Positions 28,032 to 38,653 of a stretch of 64,000 bases of DNA are shown here, piece after piece. The position numbers were made by a program, and so were the translations under genes. The stretch is taken from contig DATLVI010000022.1 in assembly GCA_035577545.1 (NCBI GenBank), positions 122,924-186,923 on the forward strand. Reading direction: 5' to 3'. The notes beneath the pieces are model-generated. The model was given only the letters and a program-made list of their open reading frames with translations, was not told the DNA's origin and searched no databases. How positions within the stretch are numbered: position 1 is the stretch's first letter; every line of letters begins with the position of its first letter. The stretch is from Verrucomicrobiia bacterium (GTDB lineage Bacteria > Verrucomicrobiota > Verrucomicrobiia > Palsa-1439).

Positions 28032-29885
28032 ATGACTATAAATCCGCAATTGCCCGGGACTGAACCCAACACCTTCGTCGATCGGTTCTGCCTGAATCAA
28101 TCCTGGATCTTGTGGGTCCTGATGCTGATTGTCGGCGGAGTGTTTTTATGGGTGCAATCGATTCCGCTGCCCTCATTCCGCGGTCCGCACGGTTATGTCC
28201 TCGTCGATCCTGACAGTTATATGCATTGGCATCTGATGCGGCGCGCGTTGGCGGGCGAGGGCGTGCGAATCCGCTGGATGAACGAAGACAACGCACCCTA
28301 TGGCCGCCTGAATGAATGGACATCGCCGACGACGATTTTTGGGGTGACGTTGACGCGGATGTTTGAAATCTTTGGCGGCGAGCCGCGCGAGCAGGCGTTG
28401 CGCGCGGCCAGCCACTGGATGGGACCGGTCATCGGGTTGTTGAACATCCTTGCGTTGGGATTATTCGGCCGGCGCGCCGGAGGCGTGGCTCTGGCCGCCT
28501 GTTGGCTGCTGGCCTGGCCCGGTCTGAATTGGGCGCTGTACAAAACCGAATTTGGCGTCGTGGGCCACCGCGGTCTTCATCAATTGTTGTTCATCTGTCT
28601 GGTGGGTGGTTGTCTAGCGTGGCGGAGACAACCGCGAGTGGCAGGCGGTGTTTGCCTCGGGCTGATCGGCGCGCTGGGTCTTTGGTCGGGTGCCTCGGAA
28701 TTGCTGCCCGCCTGCCTGTTGGTCGCTGGTTTGGCAGTCTATGACAATGTTTTCGCAACCAGCGTCGATGAAGCGGTCTTCTCATTCTGGCGCGCCTGGT
28801 GGATCTGTGGGTGCCTCGGCACGTGTGTTGCCTGGCTTTTCGAATTCTGGCCGCATCCGTTTCACGGTCACCTGGAGTTCATCTCAGTCTGGCATGTGGC
28901 GTTATGGGTCATCGTCGGCGGACTCATGGAAGCCAGTCGCGGATTCCCGTGGGTCCGCTCTCATCGTTTGCTCGCCATTTCGATTGCGGTACTGCTGGCG
29001 TTGCTGGCCGCCGGCGCGATGCGCGGGTTTGCCTGGGGAAAACTGCATGTAATGCAGGATCCAAGGTTCGGGCTACAGGCGCTGATGACCGTTGAATTTG
29101 CCTCGGTGTTCGAAGCTGGCTGGAGACACGCTCTGGAAGACGCGTGGTGGGGATATGGACTGCTCCCGCTCCTGTTCGTGTATCTGAAGGGTCGATGGTC
29201 AAACCTGGAGCGGACGGGGCGCTGGTTGTTGTTGGTCGCGGGGATGATGCTCTTGGTGAGTCTTTACCAGGAACGGTGGCAAGCGTTGTTTGTGATCGCG
29301 TTGGTGATGAGCAGCGGCGTCATCATCCGGCTCCGTTGGCCGCAACGACCGCAGTTGTGCGTCCTGGCGATGGTGGTGGCGACCCTGCCCGCGTGGCACA
29401 ACGTTCTGCGCCAGGAACAAGGCATCAAAGCCATGGGTGGGAACCCGATGCGCGGACTAAACCGCACGACGATCGGACTGGAAGTAGTGTCCGATTGTTT
29501 TGGCCGCATGGCTCCCGGGAGCGTGGTATTGGCGCCATGGGACCAGAGTGGTGTGCTTGCCGGGTTGGGAAACGTGCGGGTTATCGGCAGTGGCTATTGG
29601 TCGAATCTCGATGGACTCTTTGCTGACTATGAATTGTTCACGACGACCTCCACCGAGCGCTTTCGGGCTTTGGTGGGGGAACGGCAGATCCAATTCCTGC
29701 TGGTTCGCCGTCCGAATGAATTGTATGGGGACATTGTGGTTTCGTTCGTAACGTTGTTGGGCCGCATCCCCACCGAGACGGAAGTCGGTCAGACCGTGCT
29801 GTGGAAAACAGCCAATGATCCCCACGCCCGGGTTGTCACCTGCCCGGAATTGGGGAGTGGTTGGAAGATCATTCAGTTGCCATGA
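28032..29885 (+). CDS. STT3-like GT-C membrane protein
   Basis: 617-aa polytopic membrane protein with about 11-13 hydrophobic segments and a soluble C-terminal domain of about 150 residues. The first large loop carries VDPDSYMHWHLMRRALAGEG, the acidic DxD-type motif of oligosaccharyltransferases STT3/PglB/AglB. The C-terminal domain begins LAPWDQSGVLAGLGNVRVIG, placed like the WWDYG motif but divergent. It therefore looks like a distant GT66-type enzyme or undecaprenyl-linked glycosyltransferase. It is followed by another GT-C gene overlapping by 4 bp. Donor and acceptor are unknown. Confidence 0.68.
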   Translation: MTINPQLPGTEPNTFVDRFCLNQSWILWVLMLIVGGVFLWVQSIPLPSFRGPHGYVLVDPDSYMHWHLMRRALAGEGVRIRWMNEDNAPYGRLNEWTSPTTIFGVTLTRMFEIFGGEPREQALRAASHWMGPVIGLLNILALGLFGRRAGGVALAACWLLAWPGLNWALYKTEFGVVGHRGLHQLLFICLVGGCLAWRRQPRVAGGVCLGLIGALGLWSGASELLPACLLVAGLAVYDNVFATSVDEAVFSFWRAWWICGCLGTCVAWLFEFWPHPFHGHLEFISVWHVALWVIVGGLMEASRGFPWVRSHRLLAISIAVLLALLAAGAMRGFAWGKLHVMQDPRFGLQALMTVEFASVFEAGWRHALEDAWWGYGLLPLLFVYLKGRWSNLERTGRWLLLVAGMMLLVSLYQERWQALFVIALVMSSGVIIRLRWPQRPQLCVLAMVVATLPAWHNVLRQEQGIKAMGGNPMRGLNRTTIGLEVVSDCFGRMAPGSVVLAPWDQSGVLAGLGNVRVIGSGYWSNLDGLFADYELFTTTSTERFRALVGERQIQFLLVRRPNELYGDIVVSFVTLLGRIPTETEVGQTVLWKTANDPHARVVTCPELGSGWKIIQLP

Positions 29886-31714
29886 ATCTCGCACAGCTAT
29901 GGAAGAATGAGGCTGTGCGGCAGCGATTGAATTCAACGACTGTTCATTTGTTGGCTCTGGCCGCCTTGACCGCCTATTGCGTCGCCACCTCCTGGCGGCG
30001 GTGGCCGCAGCCATTAACTGACTTTGGAAATGATCTTTACCGTCCTTGGCGCATTGCACACGGTGCCGTGCTCTATCGGGACCTGGATAGCTTTTACGGG
30101 CCGCTTTCGCAGTACATTAACGCAACGATCTTCGCCCTTTTTGGTCCGGGCATGATGCATTTGGTATGGGCAAATCTGGTTGTCTTGGGAGTCATTCTGG
30201 CGACACTTTATCGGCTTCTGCGCCAGGCGTGGGGAGGGGGCACGGCACTGCTTGCTTCAGCGCTGTTTGTGACGGTGTTTGGTTTCTCACAGTCCAATTA
30301 CACCTATGTTGCGCCCTACTCGCAAGAGACCACTCATGGAATGCTCGCCTTGCTTCTGCTGCTGGTGGCGCTCGACCGATGGCTGGTGAATCCTAGCCGT
30401 CTGTGGAGTTTCTCTGCCGGCGTTCTTTTTGGTCTCACCGCTTTGCTCAAGACCGAATTCATGTTTGCCGGGTTTTTGCTCACCCTGGTGGCGGTTGTGT
30501 TGCGCTGGCAGTCTGTTCGTCAATTCGGTAGTGGCTGCCTGGCGGCGTTGGCGACGGGCGCCGTCTTGCCCACGCTGCTGTTCGTTGGATACTTCGCGCG
30601 GCATCTTTCCCTGGGAGACTCTTGGGTGGCTGCATGCCATGTTTGGTTGAATGTCACGGCTACGATTGCCTTTGTCCGGGATCCGCTCCAGATTGAATTC
30701 CTTGGCTTCGATCAGCCTTGGGCGCATTTGCTGCAACACCTGCAAGCGACCTTGATCGCCACGGTCATCATCGCCTCCGTCATCGCTCTCGCCAAGATCG
30801 CCGACCTCCAAGGCAACCGGGTGCGGGGTATTGCAATCGGAGCGGCGACGATGGTGCTGGTTTCAGGGATTGCCTGGTGGGCGGTTAACTGGGTCAACAT
30901 CGGGCGCTGCCTCCTGGGTCTGGTGCTGCTGTACCTCGCAGGGCAAGTGACAGCTTTCATCTGCAACCCCAGCCGCCACAGTCACCCTGCCATGAATCTT
31001 CGAATTCTTTTTGCGGTCCTGGCAGCAGCGCTCATGGCGAGAATGGTGCTCAATGGCCGTATCTATCAATTCGGTTACTATCAGGCGGCGATGGCTGGCA
31101 CGGTTGTGCCTGCCGTACTCTGGGGCGAGTCTTCATGTTGGGCAAGAGTTCGACGGCAAGGCCGCGCGACCATCCTTTTCGGCTTCCTCGCCCTGCTCTT
31201 GCCCGGCGTGGCGATGCTGATGGCCCAATCAAGACATGTGTGGAAGATGAAGACGTACGCGGTCGGCGAGGGTCCTGACCGGTTCTATACGTTTCCTCCG
31301 AGAAATGAACCGATTGGAGGGATCGTGCGGACTGTTGTGAAGTCATTGAGCCAGCAGCCGGGCGATCGGACCTTGCTGGTTTTGCCCGAGGGCTTGATGC
31401 TTAATTATCTCGCACGCCTGCGCAGTCCCCTGGCCCCACCGATGTACTTCTCCATATACACCGAGCACGGAAGGGAAGCGTTGCTTGTCGACGAGTTACA
31501 GCGTCAACCACCCGATTTCGTTGTAATCATCAGTCGTGATCTAACAGAGTATGGGATCAATCGATATGGTGAAGCTCCCGGCCGGGGACAATTGCTGTTG
31601 CGCTGGGTCCGCGCGAACTATCGGGTCTTTGAGGCGGTCGGTGGTGATCCGTTGGATGTTCAACAGCGAGGGGCAATCATTCTGCAAAGAGACGGGTCAC
31701 AACCCGTTAGCTAA
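29882..31714 (+). CDS. GT-C-fold membrane glycosyltransferase, unknown specificity
   Basis: 610-aa polytopic protein. The first periplasmic loop has DFGNDLYRPWRIAHGAVLYR and DLDSFYGPLSQYINATIF, the acidic first-loop pattern of PMT/ArnT-like enzymes, followed by about ten membrane segments and a C-terminal soluble part (VVIISRDLTEYGINRYGEAP). The start at 29882 was chosen because it overlaps the preceding stop as ATGA; an upstream in-frame ATG at 29861 would extend into that gene. The two genes are translationally coupled and probably form one glycosylation unit. Confidence 0.7.
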   Translation: MNLAQLWKNEAVRQRLNSTTVHLLALAALTAYCVATSWRRWPQPLTDFGNDLYRPWRIAHGAVLYRDLDSFYGPLSQYINATIFALFGPGMMHLVWANLVVLGVILATLYRLLRQAWGGGTALLASALFVTVFGFSQSNYTYVAPYSQETTHGMLALLLLLVALDRWLVNPSRLWSFSAGVLFGLTALLKTEFMFAGFLLTLVAVVLRWQSVRQFGSGCLAALATGAVLPTLLFVGYFARHLSLGDSWVAACHVWLNVTATIAFVRDPLQIEFLGFDQPWAHLLQHLQATLIATVIIASVIALAKIADLQGNRVRGIAIGAATMVLVSGIAWWAVNWVNIGRCLLGLVLLYLAGQVTAFICNPSRHSHPAMNLRILFAVLAAALMARMVLNGRIYQFGYYQAAMAGTVVPAVLWGESSCWARVRRQGRATILFGFLALLLPGVAMLMAQSRHVWKMKTYAVGEGPDRFYTFPPRNEPIGGIVRTVVKSLSQQPGDRTLLVLPEGLMLNYLARLRSPLAPPMYFSIYTEHGREALLVDELQRQPPDFVVIISRDLTEYGINRYGEAPGRGQLLLRWVRANYRVFEAVGGDPLDVQQRGAIILQRDGSQPVS

Positions 31715-32063
31715 TCTTGAAATCGCTTCCGTTGCGATTGTTCCTCCGGGTACGCTTTCCCCCGGTCGACGGAATCGCGCTCACCGAGCGCGGCTACGGC
31801 GACGTTCGTTCAGGTTGTATTGTGGGGGAAGAGGAACCGCAAAAACATGCGCTAAGACGTTGGACATAAATGTGATAGATAGTAGAATTGTGCAGCATTA
31901 CAAACAGGTTCGTTTGGCGCAAAAACGACATCACGGCCGGCGGAACACGAACCCAAATCCGGGGAACCGCGGGAATCAACAAGGTGTCAAATGGGTTGTA
32001 TGAGACGGCTTGTCAGGAGGCGGGGGAGGGTGGTAGCATCCGCGGGAAGCTGGAGCGAGGGCG
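31715..32063. other. 350-bp non-coding stretch before the exeA-like gene
   Basis: No credible gene. It contains a half copy of the GTAGCGGCG-type palindromic element (31775-31797, with stem CGCGCTC/GAGCGCG) and structured repeat L copy 2 (31951-32029). Confidence 0.5.
31951..32029 (+). promoter_or_regulatory. structured repeat L, copy 2 (candidate leader of exeA-like gene)
   Basis: Shares with 27854-27941 the core TGTCAAATGGG and the tail ATGAGACGGCTTGTCAG plus a G-rich end. The closing stem is AACCC (31951-31955) / GGGTT (31994-31998) where copy 1 has GGCCC/GGGCC, so pairing is kept while bases differ. It ends 35 bp before the exeA-like start, fitting a 5' untranslated leader. Confidence 0.5.
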
Positions 32064-32915
32064 ATGTATAAAGAATTCTACGGACTGCGCGAGTATCCGT
32101 TTAACATGACGCCGGACCCGGCGTTCCTTTTCCTGAGCCGCCATCATCGCGTCGCTTTGGACGTCCTCCTTTACGGTATTCGCGAACGCAAGGGGTTCAT
32201 CGCGATCACGGGTGAGGTTGGCGCGGGGAAGACGACGCTCTGTCGGGCACTCCTCAATTCGCTCGACGCCAAGACCAAGACCGCGCTGATCCTGAATCCG
32301 TCCTTGTCCGATTCGCAGATTTTGCGGGCGATCACGGACGAGTTCCGTCTGCAGCCCGCGAAGACGACGAAGAAGGATTTGTACGACTCGATCAACGGGT
32401 TCCTGTTGCGCGAGCTTGCCGCCAACCACAACGTCGCGTTGATCGTTGACGAGGCACAGAACCTCAAGCCGAGCGTGCTGGAGCAGATCCGCTTGCTCTC
32501 TAATCTCGAAACCGAGAAAGAGAAACTCCTGCAGATTATCCTCGTCGGCCAGCCCGAGCTGGCAGAGATCCTCGACCGCGACAGCTTGCGCCAGCTCAAA
32601 CAGCGCATTTCACTGCGCTATCACGTTGCGTCGCTCGCTCCCGAGGAAATCGGCGAATACATCGACCACCGCCTGCGCGTGGCCGGTGGGGACGGCCGGA
32701 TCCAGTGGGCGCCGGAAACGTTGACGTTCATTTACTCCTACTCGCGCGGCATTCCGCGCCTGATCAATGTGCTGTGCGACAAGGCCCTGCTAGCCGGCTA
32801 CATCGCCGAGACCTTTGTCATCGACGCGCGGAACATCAAGCGCGCCATTGAAGACACCGAGTGCAAACTGCCCGCAAGTGCCGTCGAGCGGATGGCGGAG
32901 GTGGCCGCCGAATGA
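32064..32915 (+). CDS. ExeA/GspA-like AAA ATPase
   Basis: 283-aa AAA+ protein beginning YKEFYGLREYPFNMTPDPAF, the usual ExeA N-terminus. Walker A is GEVGAGKTTLCRALL (about 50-64), Walker B VALIVDEAQNL, sensor region IILVGQPEL and arginine finger in RISLRYHV. ExeA couples ATP hydrolysis to assembly of the type II secretin with ExeB/GspB, though in many phyla similar genes serve polysaccharide export. It lacks the C-terminal peptidoglycan-binding domain of Aeromonas ExeA. It overlaps the GspB-like gene by 4 bp. Confidence 0.88.
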   Translation: MYKEFYGLREYPFNMTPDPAFLFLSRHHRVALDVLLYGIRERKGFIAITGEVGAGKTTLCRALLNSLDAKTKTALILNPSLSDSQILRAITDEFRLQPAKTTKKDLYDSINGFLLRELAANHNVALIVDEAQNLKPSVLEQIRLLSNLETEKEKLLQIILVGQPELAEILDRDSLRQLKQRISLRYHVASLAPEEIGEYIDHRLRVAGGDGRIQWAPETLTFIYSYSRGIPRLINVLCDKALLAGYIAETFVIDARNIKRAIEDTECKLPASAVERMAEVAAE

Positions 32916-33538
32916 GCCTGGTTCACGAGGCGCTTCAGAAAGCCGAGCGCGAAAAGCGGCGCAAACTTGGCACGATGCCGAGCGCGCCTGTTTCTCCGGG
33001 CGCACCGCACCCGGCTTCGACGCCGGTCTTTCACGCGCCCGTCGCAACCGCACCGGTGGTTTCCGTTGCGCGCCCGGTGATGTCCCACAGCCCGGCCGCG
33101 CCTGTCGAGGAGCCGCAAAAGACGAACAACGTCCTCCTGCCCGCGCTGATCGGTTGCGTTGCCATCGTGGCGACAATCGCGGTCGTCTTTCTTGTGAGCA
33201 ACGCGACTTCCGTGCTGCGGCAATTCAAGGAGAGTCCATCCATCGCCGCGTCGGCCGCTCCTGCGCCAGCGGCAAAATCGACATCATTTGCCGCGTCGTC
33301 GCCAGTCGATTCCCCGGCTCAAACCCGCGTCCCGCCTCCGGTGGTGTCGGTCGCCGATGAGTCAAGCTACAAGCTCAGCGGCATCATGAAAGACCCCGAT
33401 GGCAAACGTGTTGCCGTGCTCGATGGCCGGGTCGCGTACGAAGGGTATTTTATAGACGGCGCGACAGTGAAGAAGATCGAGACAGACCGCGTGACCCTCG
33501 ATGTCAAGGGCCAGGACCTTGTACTCCGCCTCTACTGA
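32912..33538 (+). CDS. GspB-like bitopic membrane protein
   Basis: 208-aa protein with cytosolic N-terminus SLVHEALQKAEREKRRKLG (typical of GspB/ExeB-like partners), a Pro/Ala-rich linker, one membrane segment (NVLLPALIGCVAIVATIAVV, about 72-93) and a periplasmic C-terminal domain SYKLSGIMKDPDGKRVAVLD onward, resembling the GspB/PilP-like beta domain. The start was chosen at 32912 because of the ATGA overlap with the exeA-like stop. Together they should form an inner-membrane ATPase complex linked to secretin or pilus assembly. Confidence 0.78.
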   Translation: MSLVHEALQKAEREKRRKLGTMPSAPVSPGAPHPASTPVFHAPVATAPVVSVARPVMSHSPAAPVEEPQKTNNVLLPALIGCVAIVATIAVVFLVSNATSVLRQFKESPSIAASAAPAPAAKSTSFAASSPVDSPAQTRVPPPVVSVADESSYKLSGIMKDPDGKRVAVLDGRVAYEGYFIDGATVKKIETDRVTLDVKGQDLVLRLY

Positions 33539-33548
33539 GGACCGCTTG

Positions 33549-34067
33549 CTAGTGAAGCTTCCAGCGGATCAGGATTCCCGTGAGTTCGTTGACGATGATT
33601 GTCGGTGGAGAATCCGCCGATCTGATCTGGTCCGGGTGGTCGAGGCGATGGTCCGAGGGTGGGGGAGCATGCGGGTCGGGCATCCGTTTGTCCTTGAGCC
33701 AGCGCGGCTGAATATCAATGCCCGCATCGGTGAAAGCCTTGTCGCCTGTGATGAGGATGGCGTTGGCGCCAGCGGCGGCGGCGGCGAGGGAAGCGTGCTT
33801 CACGGCCAGGTCTCCGCTGGCGGAAACTGTGCCGAGTACCTCGTAGGGCCGGTCGGGCAACTGGTCGTAGATGGGGACACCACCCCGGCCAATCTCGGTG
33901 GGAGTCACGTGCTTATCCGAACGAGGCCAATCCCGCTGTTGGCCCGTATAGGGAGCGTACGCGGCCTTTCTCAGCGCTTTTTCGGACGACACGGCCTCGG
34001 TCACCGGGCCGCTGGATAGAATAATGAGAGCGGGAACCGAACAGAGAATCAACGCAGTAAGCTTCAT
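33549..34067 (-). CDS. exported protein of unknown function
   Basis: 172-aa protein with a signal peptide (MKLTALILCSVPALIILSSG). The mature part has PIYDQLPDRPYEVLGTVSAS followed by an Ala-rich helix HASLAAAAAGANAILITGDK, then a basic, Pro-rich tail. No family is recognised. The start at 34067 is chosen at the signal peptide; the open frame extends further upstream without a good ribosome site. It is convergent with the GspB-like gene (10 bp apart). Confidence 0.6.
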   Translation of the reverse strand: MKLTALILCSVPALIILSSGPVTEAVSSEKALRKAAYAPYTGQQRDWPRSDKHVTPTEIGRGGVPIYDQLPDRPYEVLGTVSASGDLAVKHASLAAAAAGANAILITGDKAFTDAGIDIQPRWLKDKRMPDPHAPPPSDHRLDHPDQIRSADSPPTIIVNELTGILIRWKLH

Positions 34068-34150
34068 GATGCATGACCTCGCTTTCGTTGCCCCATTATT
34101 TCGGATGGTGACGGCGGGTGTCAAGCCACCGTTGCGGCGAACCCGGTCCT

Positions 34151-36109
34151 CTACGGCTTCTGGTTGGCAAAATTGATTTTGAATTGGGCAGGTAGCTGCG
34201 ATAGCGCGACCCATTTCTGGGCCGAGTCCGCGTCAATCTTGAACCATTGATTGGCCACCTGTTGCGCCGCGTTTTGCCAAATACCGTTGTCCTGAATCGT
34301 GTCCACCAACTTGGCGGCAGCGGCGGGATTGCTTTCCACCAATTGTTGGGCGACGGATTGGGCGGATTGGTCATGCGCCTTGCCGTCGGGAAGACTGTCC
34401 ACCCATTTGGCGGCCCCGGTGGGATCAGAGTTGGCCCATTGGCCGGCGATTTGAATGGTCAGGTTGTCCTGGGTTTCACCGCCGGATAATTGACCGACCC
34501 ACTTGGCGGCGGCCTGGGGATCCAGACGGCTCCAATTGGCGACGAGCGTGTTGGCGCCCTGGGTTTTCTCCGCTCCGTCTGGCAATTGGTTGACGAAAGC
34601 GGCAGCGGCTTGGGGATCAGAATTGACCCACGTGGACACGAGAGATTGAACGACGCGGGCGCGTGTCGTGCCTGTCGGCACGTTCAGGGCCCATGCCCGG
34701 GCCGCGGCGAGATCGCTGTTTGCCCACTGCGATGTGATGTTGGCCAACAGATTGTCCTGTTGCGGTCCCGCTGGCAGGCTGAGCGCGAAGGCAACGGCTC
34801 CGCCGGGGTCGGTTTGCGCCCACACGCCGGCGACGCTTTGGAGGGCGTTTTGTTTTGCGGTGCTATCGGGGAGTTGTTTCACCCAGTTGATGGCGCTGGT
34901 GAGATCGTTTTGCGCCCACTGCCAGGCGAGCTGCTGGTAGAAGTTCGCGTTGTCTTGCGTGAGTGGAAGAGTGCCAAGCAGGCCGGCCGCGCTCTGTGGA
35001 TCGTTGTACATGAGTGAGAAAAAGGAACTCGTAACAGCGCTGTGTTTGGCAGCCCCATCGGGCATGGATTGAATCCACGCGACCACGGCGGTGGGATCCG
35101 ACTGTGCCCACGCGCTTGCAACGGCGGAAATCGCCTGGTTGAGTGTGATACCGGGCGGCTGTTGAACCGCCCAGGCCGCCGCAGCCTCTGGGTCTCTCGA
35201 CGCGTAAGCCCCGAGGGCACTTTGGACCGCCTGGTTTCGGGTGTTGCCGGCGGGAAGACTGGCCGCCCAAGCCAATGCCGCGTCTACATCCTGATTTGCC
35301 CAAGAGTAGGCGATGCTGCCGACAGCTTGATCGCGCTCGCGACCGCTCAGTTGGAGCGCGGCGGTGGCGGCCTCCGCAGGGGACTGGTTGGCCCATCCAC
35401 CAAACAATTGATAGATCACACCTTGGCGTGATCGACCAGGGGGCAGGCTGTTCATCAGCGTGATGGCAGCCTGCGGGTTCGCAATGGAAAGAGTCGAGGC
35501 AATAGCACCGATGGCTTGATCTCTGGTTCGCCCGGCGGGAAGCTGTTTCGCCCAAGCGGTGGCCGCCGCTGAATCATTCTCAGCCCAGCCAGCCAGAACA
35601 TTCGCGATGACCTGGTTGCGTTGGTTAAAATTACTCAGCGTCTGGGCAAATGCGAGGGCACTCTGCGGGTCGATCCGTCCCCAATGGGCAGCAAGTGCGT
35701 AGAGGGCAGCGTACCGGCCAAGGGAGTCGTTATTCTTCAGGCACAGGTTGATGGCTTCAGGGAACTGGTTGGTGCCAAGACCACCGAGCACCTGATAAAT
35801 CTTCCCAAGATCCCAACGGTTACGCGACGCCCGCAACGCGGCTTGGAGATCAGCCATGGTGGATCGCGTTATTGGGGCCGCGTTGGTCTCGCTTCCAGTG
35901 TCCAAAGAGGCGCCGATGGATCCCACGTTGCGCGAGCTTGAAGGGTTCATACCCGGTGTGAATGAGGTGGAGCCGGGTGTGCGGGGCTCAAGTGATGGGT
36001 TGGCTGTATTGGTTGCAGCCCTGTGGAGAAGAATGGTGGCGCTGAATAGCCCGATCCCGAAGCAGACCAGCCCGACGATGGACGCGGCGGTCATGGCTTT
36101 CCGATTCAT
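34151..36109 (-). CDS. membrane-anchored helical-repeat (solenoid) protein
   Basis: 652-aa protein with one N-terminal membrane segment (about 5-27), a Ser/Thr/Pro linker and then about fourteen tandem repeats of about 32-35 residues from about 95 to the end. The consensus is DPxAAAxWVxxLPxGxxRxxA followed by a second helix ending in WAxSD. Alternating amphipathic helices imply an alpha-solenoid, probably periplasmic and protein-binding. AGGAG lies 7 nt before the ATG at 36109. No domain name is assigned with confidence. It is followed on the same strand by the small exported protein and preceded by smpB. Confidence 0.75.
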   Translation of the reverse strand: MNRKAMTAASIVGLVCFGIGLFSATILLHRAATNTANPSLEPRTPGSTSFTPGMNPSSSRNVGSIGASLDTGSETNAAPITRSTMADLQAALRASRNRWDLGKIYQVLGGLGTNQFPEAINLCLKNNDSLGRYAALYALAAHWGRIDPQSALAFAQTLSNFNQRNQVIANVLAGWAENDSAAATAWAKQLPAGRTRDQAIGAIASTLSIANPQAAITLMNSLPPGRSRQGVIYQLFGGWANQSPAEAATAALQLSGRERDQAVGSIAYSWANQDVDAALAWAASLPAGNTRNQAVQSALGAYASRDPEAAAAWAVQQPPGITLNQAISAVASAWAQSDPTAVVAWIQSMPDGAAKHSAVTSSFFSLMYNDPQSAAGLLGTLPLTQDNANFYQQLAWQWAQNDLTSAINWVKQLPDSTAKQNALQSVAGVWAQTDPGGAVAFALSLPAGPQQDNLLANITSQWANSDLAAARAWALNVPTGTTRARVVQSLVSTWVNSDPQAAAAFVNQLPDGAEKTQGANTLVANWSRLDPQAAAKWVGQLSGGETQDNLTIQIAGQWANSDPTGAAKWVDSLPDGKAHDQSAQSVAQQLVESNPAAAAKLVDTIQDNGIWQNAAQQVANQWFKIDADSAQKWVALSQLPAQFKINFANQKP

Positions 36110-36120
36110 GGTCAACTCCT

Positions 36121-36570
36121 CTATTTCGTCCGGTCGCGCAGGGCGCGCTGAATCTCCCGGTCGGCGGTCTTGCGTTTCAGCGTCTCGCGCTTATCGACCT
36201 GGGACTTGCCCTTGCCGATGCCAAGTTGGACTTTGGCGTACCGCTTGGTGAAGTAAATCTTCAGCGGAATGATCGCCATGCCTGCGGTGTTGATCTGATT
36301 GCCGAGACGAACGATTTCTTTTTTATGGAGCAACAGGCGGCGGGGACGGAGCGGATCGACGTTGTTGCGATTGCCGAATTCGTAGGGATTGATGTGGGCG
36401 TTGTACAGCCAGCACTGGCCGCGCTCAACGCGGGCGAAGGCTTCGTCAATGGAAGCGCGGGCGTTGCGGAGGGATTTGACCTCCGTGCCCTTCAACTCAA
36501 TGCCCGCTTCGCAGGTCTCGGTGATGAAATAATCGCGGCGGGCTTTATGATTGAGAATCTGTGAAGCCAT
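36121..36570 (-). CDS. smpB: tmRNA-binding protein SmpB
   Basis: Trans-translation factor that brings tmRNA to stalled ribosomes. The 149-aa product has the family core: NHKARRDYFITETCEAGIEL, GTEVKSLRNARASIDEAFAR, YEFGNRNNVDPLRPRRLLLH and the basic C-terminal tail KGKSQVDKRETLKRKTADRE. Length is normal. The tmRNA gene (ssrA) was not seen in the window. Confidence 0.97.
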   Translation of the reverse strand: MASQILNHKARRDYFITETCEAGIELKGTEVKSLRNARASIDEAFARVERGQCWLYNAHINPYEFGNRNNVDPLRPRRLLLHKKEIVRLGNQINTAGMAIIPLKIYFTKRYAKVQLGIGKGKSQVDKRETLKRKTADREIQRALRDRTK

Positions 36571-36620
36571 CGACGGCCAGTATATTGGCCGCGCCCGCGC
36601 AATCCCAACTTAAAAACGCG

Positions 36621-36899
36621 CTACTCGACAGGGAGCGCCGGGGCTTGCGGCAGAACCTCGGCATCGGTTGGGAATTCGTACCCGAGCTTGCCTTCGCTGA
36701 TTTCCTTCAGCGCGATCTCGGACATATCCATCCGGGGATCGGTTTGCGTCAGGGGCCGATGTCCCTGCGCAAGTTGGCGCACGCGCCGCGACACGAGGTT
36801 GATAAGCAACTCAGGGTTCGGAATAGTTAGTTGTGCCGGTTCCAAAAATTTACTCTTCATTCGTAAGGGGAGTTTGACTATAGGGGAATCGGTTTGCAT
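36621..36899 (-). CDS. rpoZ: DNA-directed RNA polymerase omega subunit
   Basis: About 92 aa. The core NPELLINLVSRRVRQLAQGH and MSEIALKEISEGKL match the omega family, which supports assembly of beta-prime. The ATG at 36899 has AAGG 7 nt upstream and is preferred; an internal ATG at 36860 (MKSKFLEPAQ) has no ribosome site but would match the length of short omega subunits. smpB follows after 50 bp. The groESL terminator lies just upstream. Confidence 0.82.
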   Translation of the reverse strand: MQTDSPIVKLPLRMKSKFLEPAQLTIPNPELLINLVSRRVRQLAQGHRPLTQTDPRMDMSEIALKEISEGKLGYEFPTDAEVLPQAPALPVE

Positions 36900-36920
36900 G
36901 GACAAGCCTTATTTTCCTTT

Positions 36921-36957
36921 TAAAAAGGGCGGGGACGGCCGCTGAGACCGCCCCCGC
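36921..36957 (-). terminator. terminator of groES-groEL
   Basis: On the minus strand a GC-rich stem (plus-strand arms GCGGGGACGGC at 36929-36939 and ACCGCCCCCGC at 36947-36957, one mismatch) is followed by CCTTTTTA. It lies 31 bp past the groEL stop. Confidence 0.75.
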
Positions 36958-36987
36958 ACCTCGGGTTGTTAGTGAATTACGACCGCC

Positions 36988-38640
<1,653 letters not shown>

Positions 38641-38653
38641 TTACCGTTTCGCG

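Noticed and set aside
27854..32029. c-di-GMP class I riboswitch for structured repeat L
   Set aside because: The location would fit, but conserved GEMM core sequences and tetraloop-receptor features are missing in both strands.
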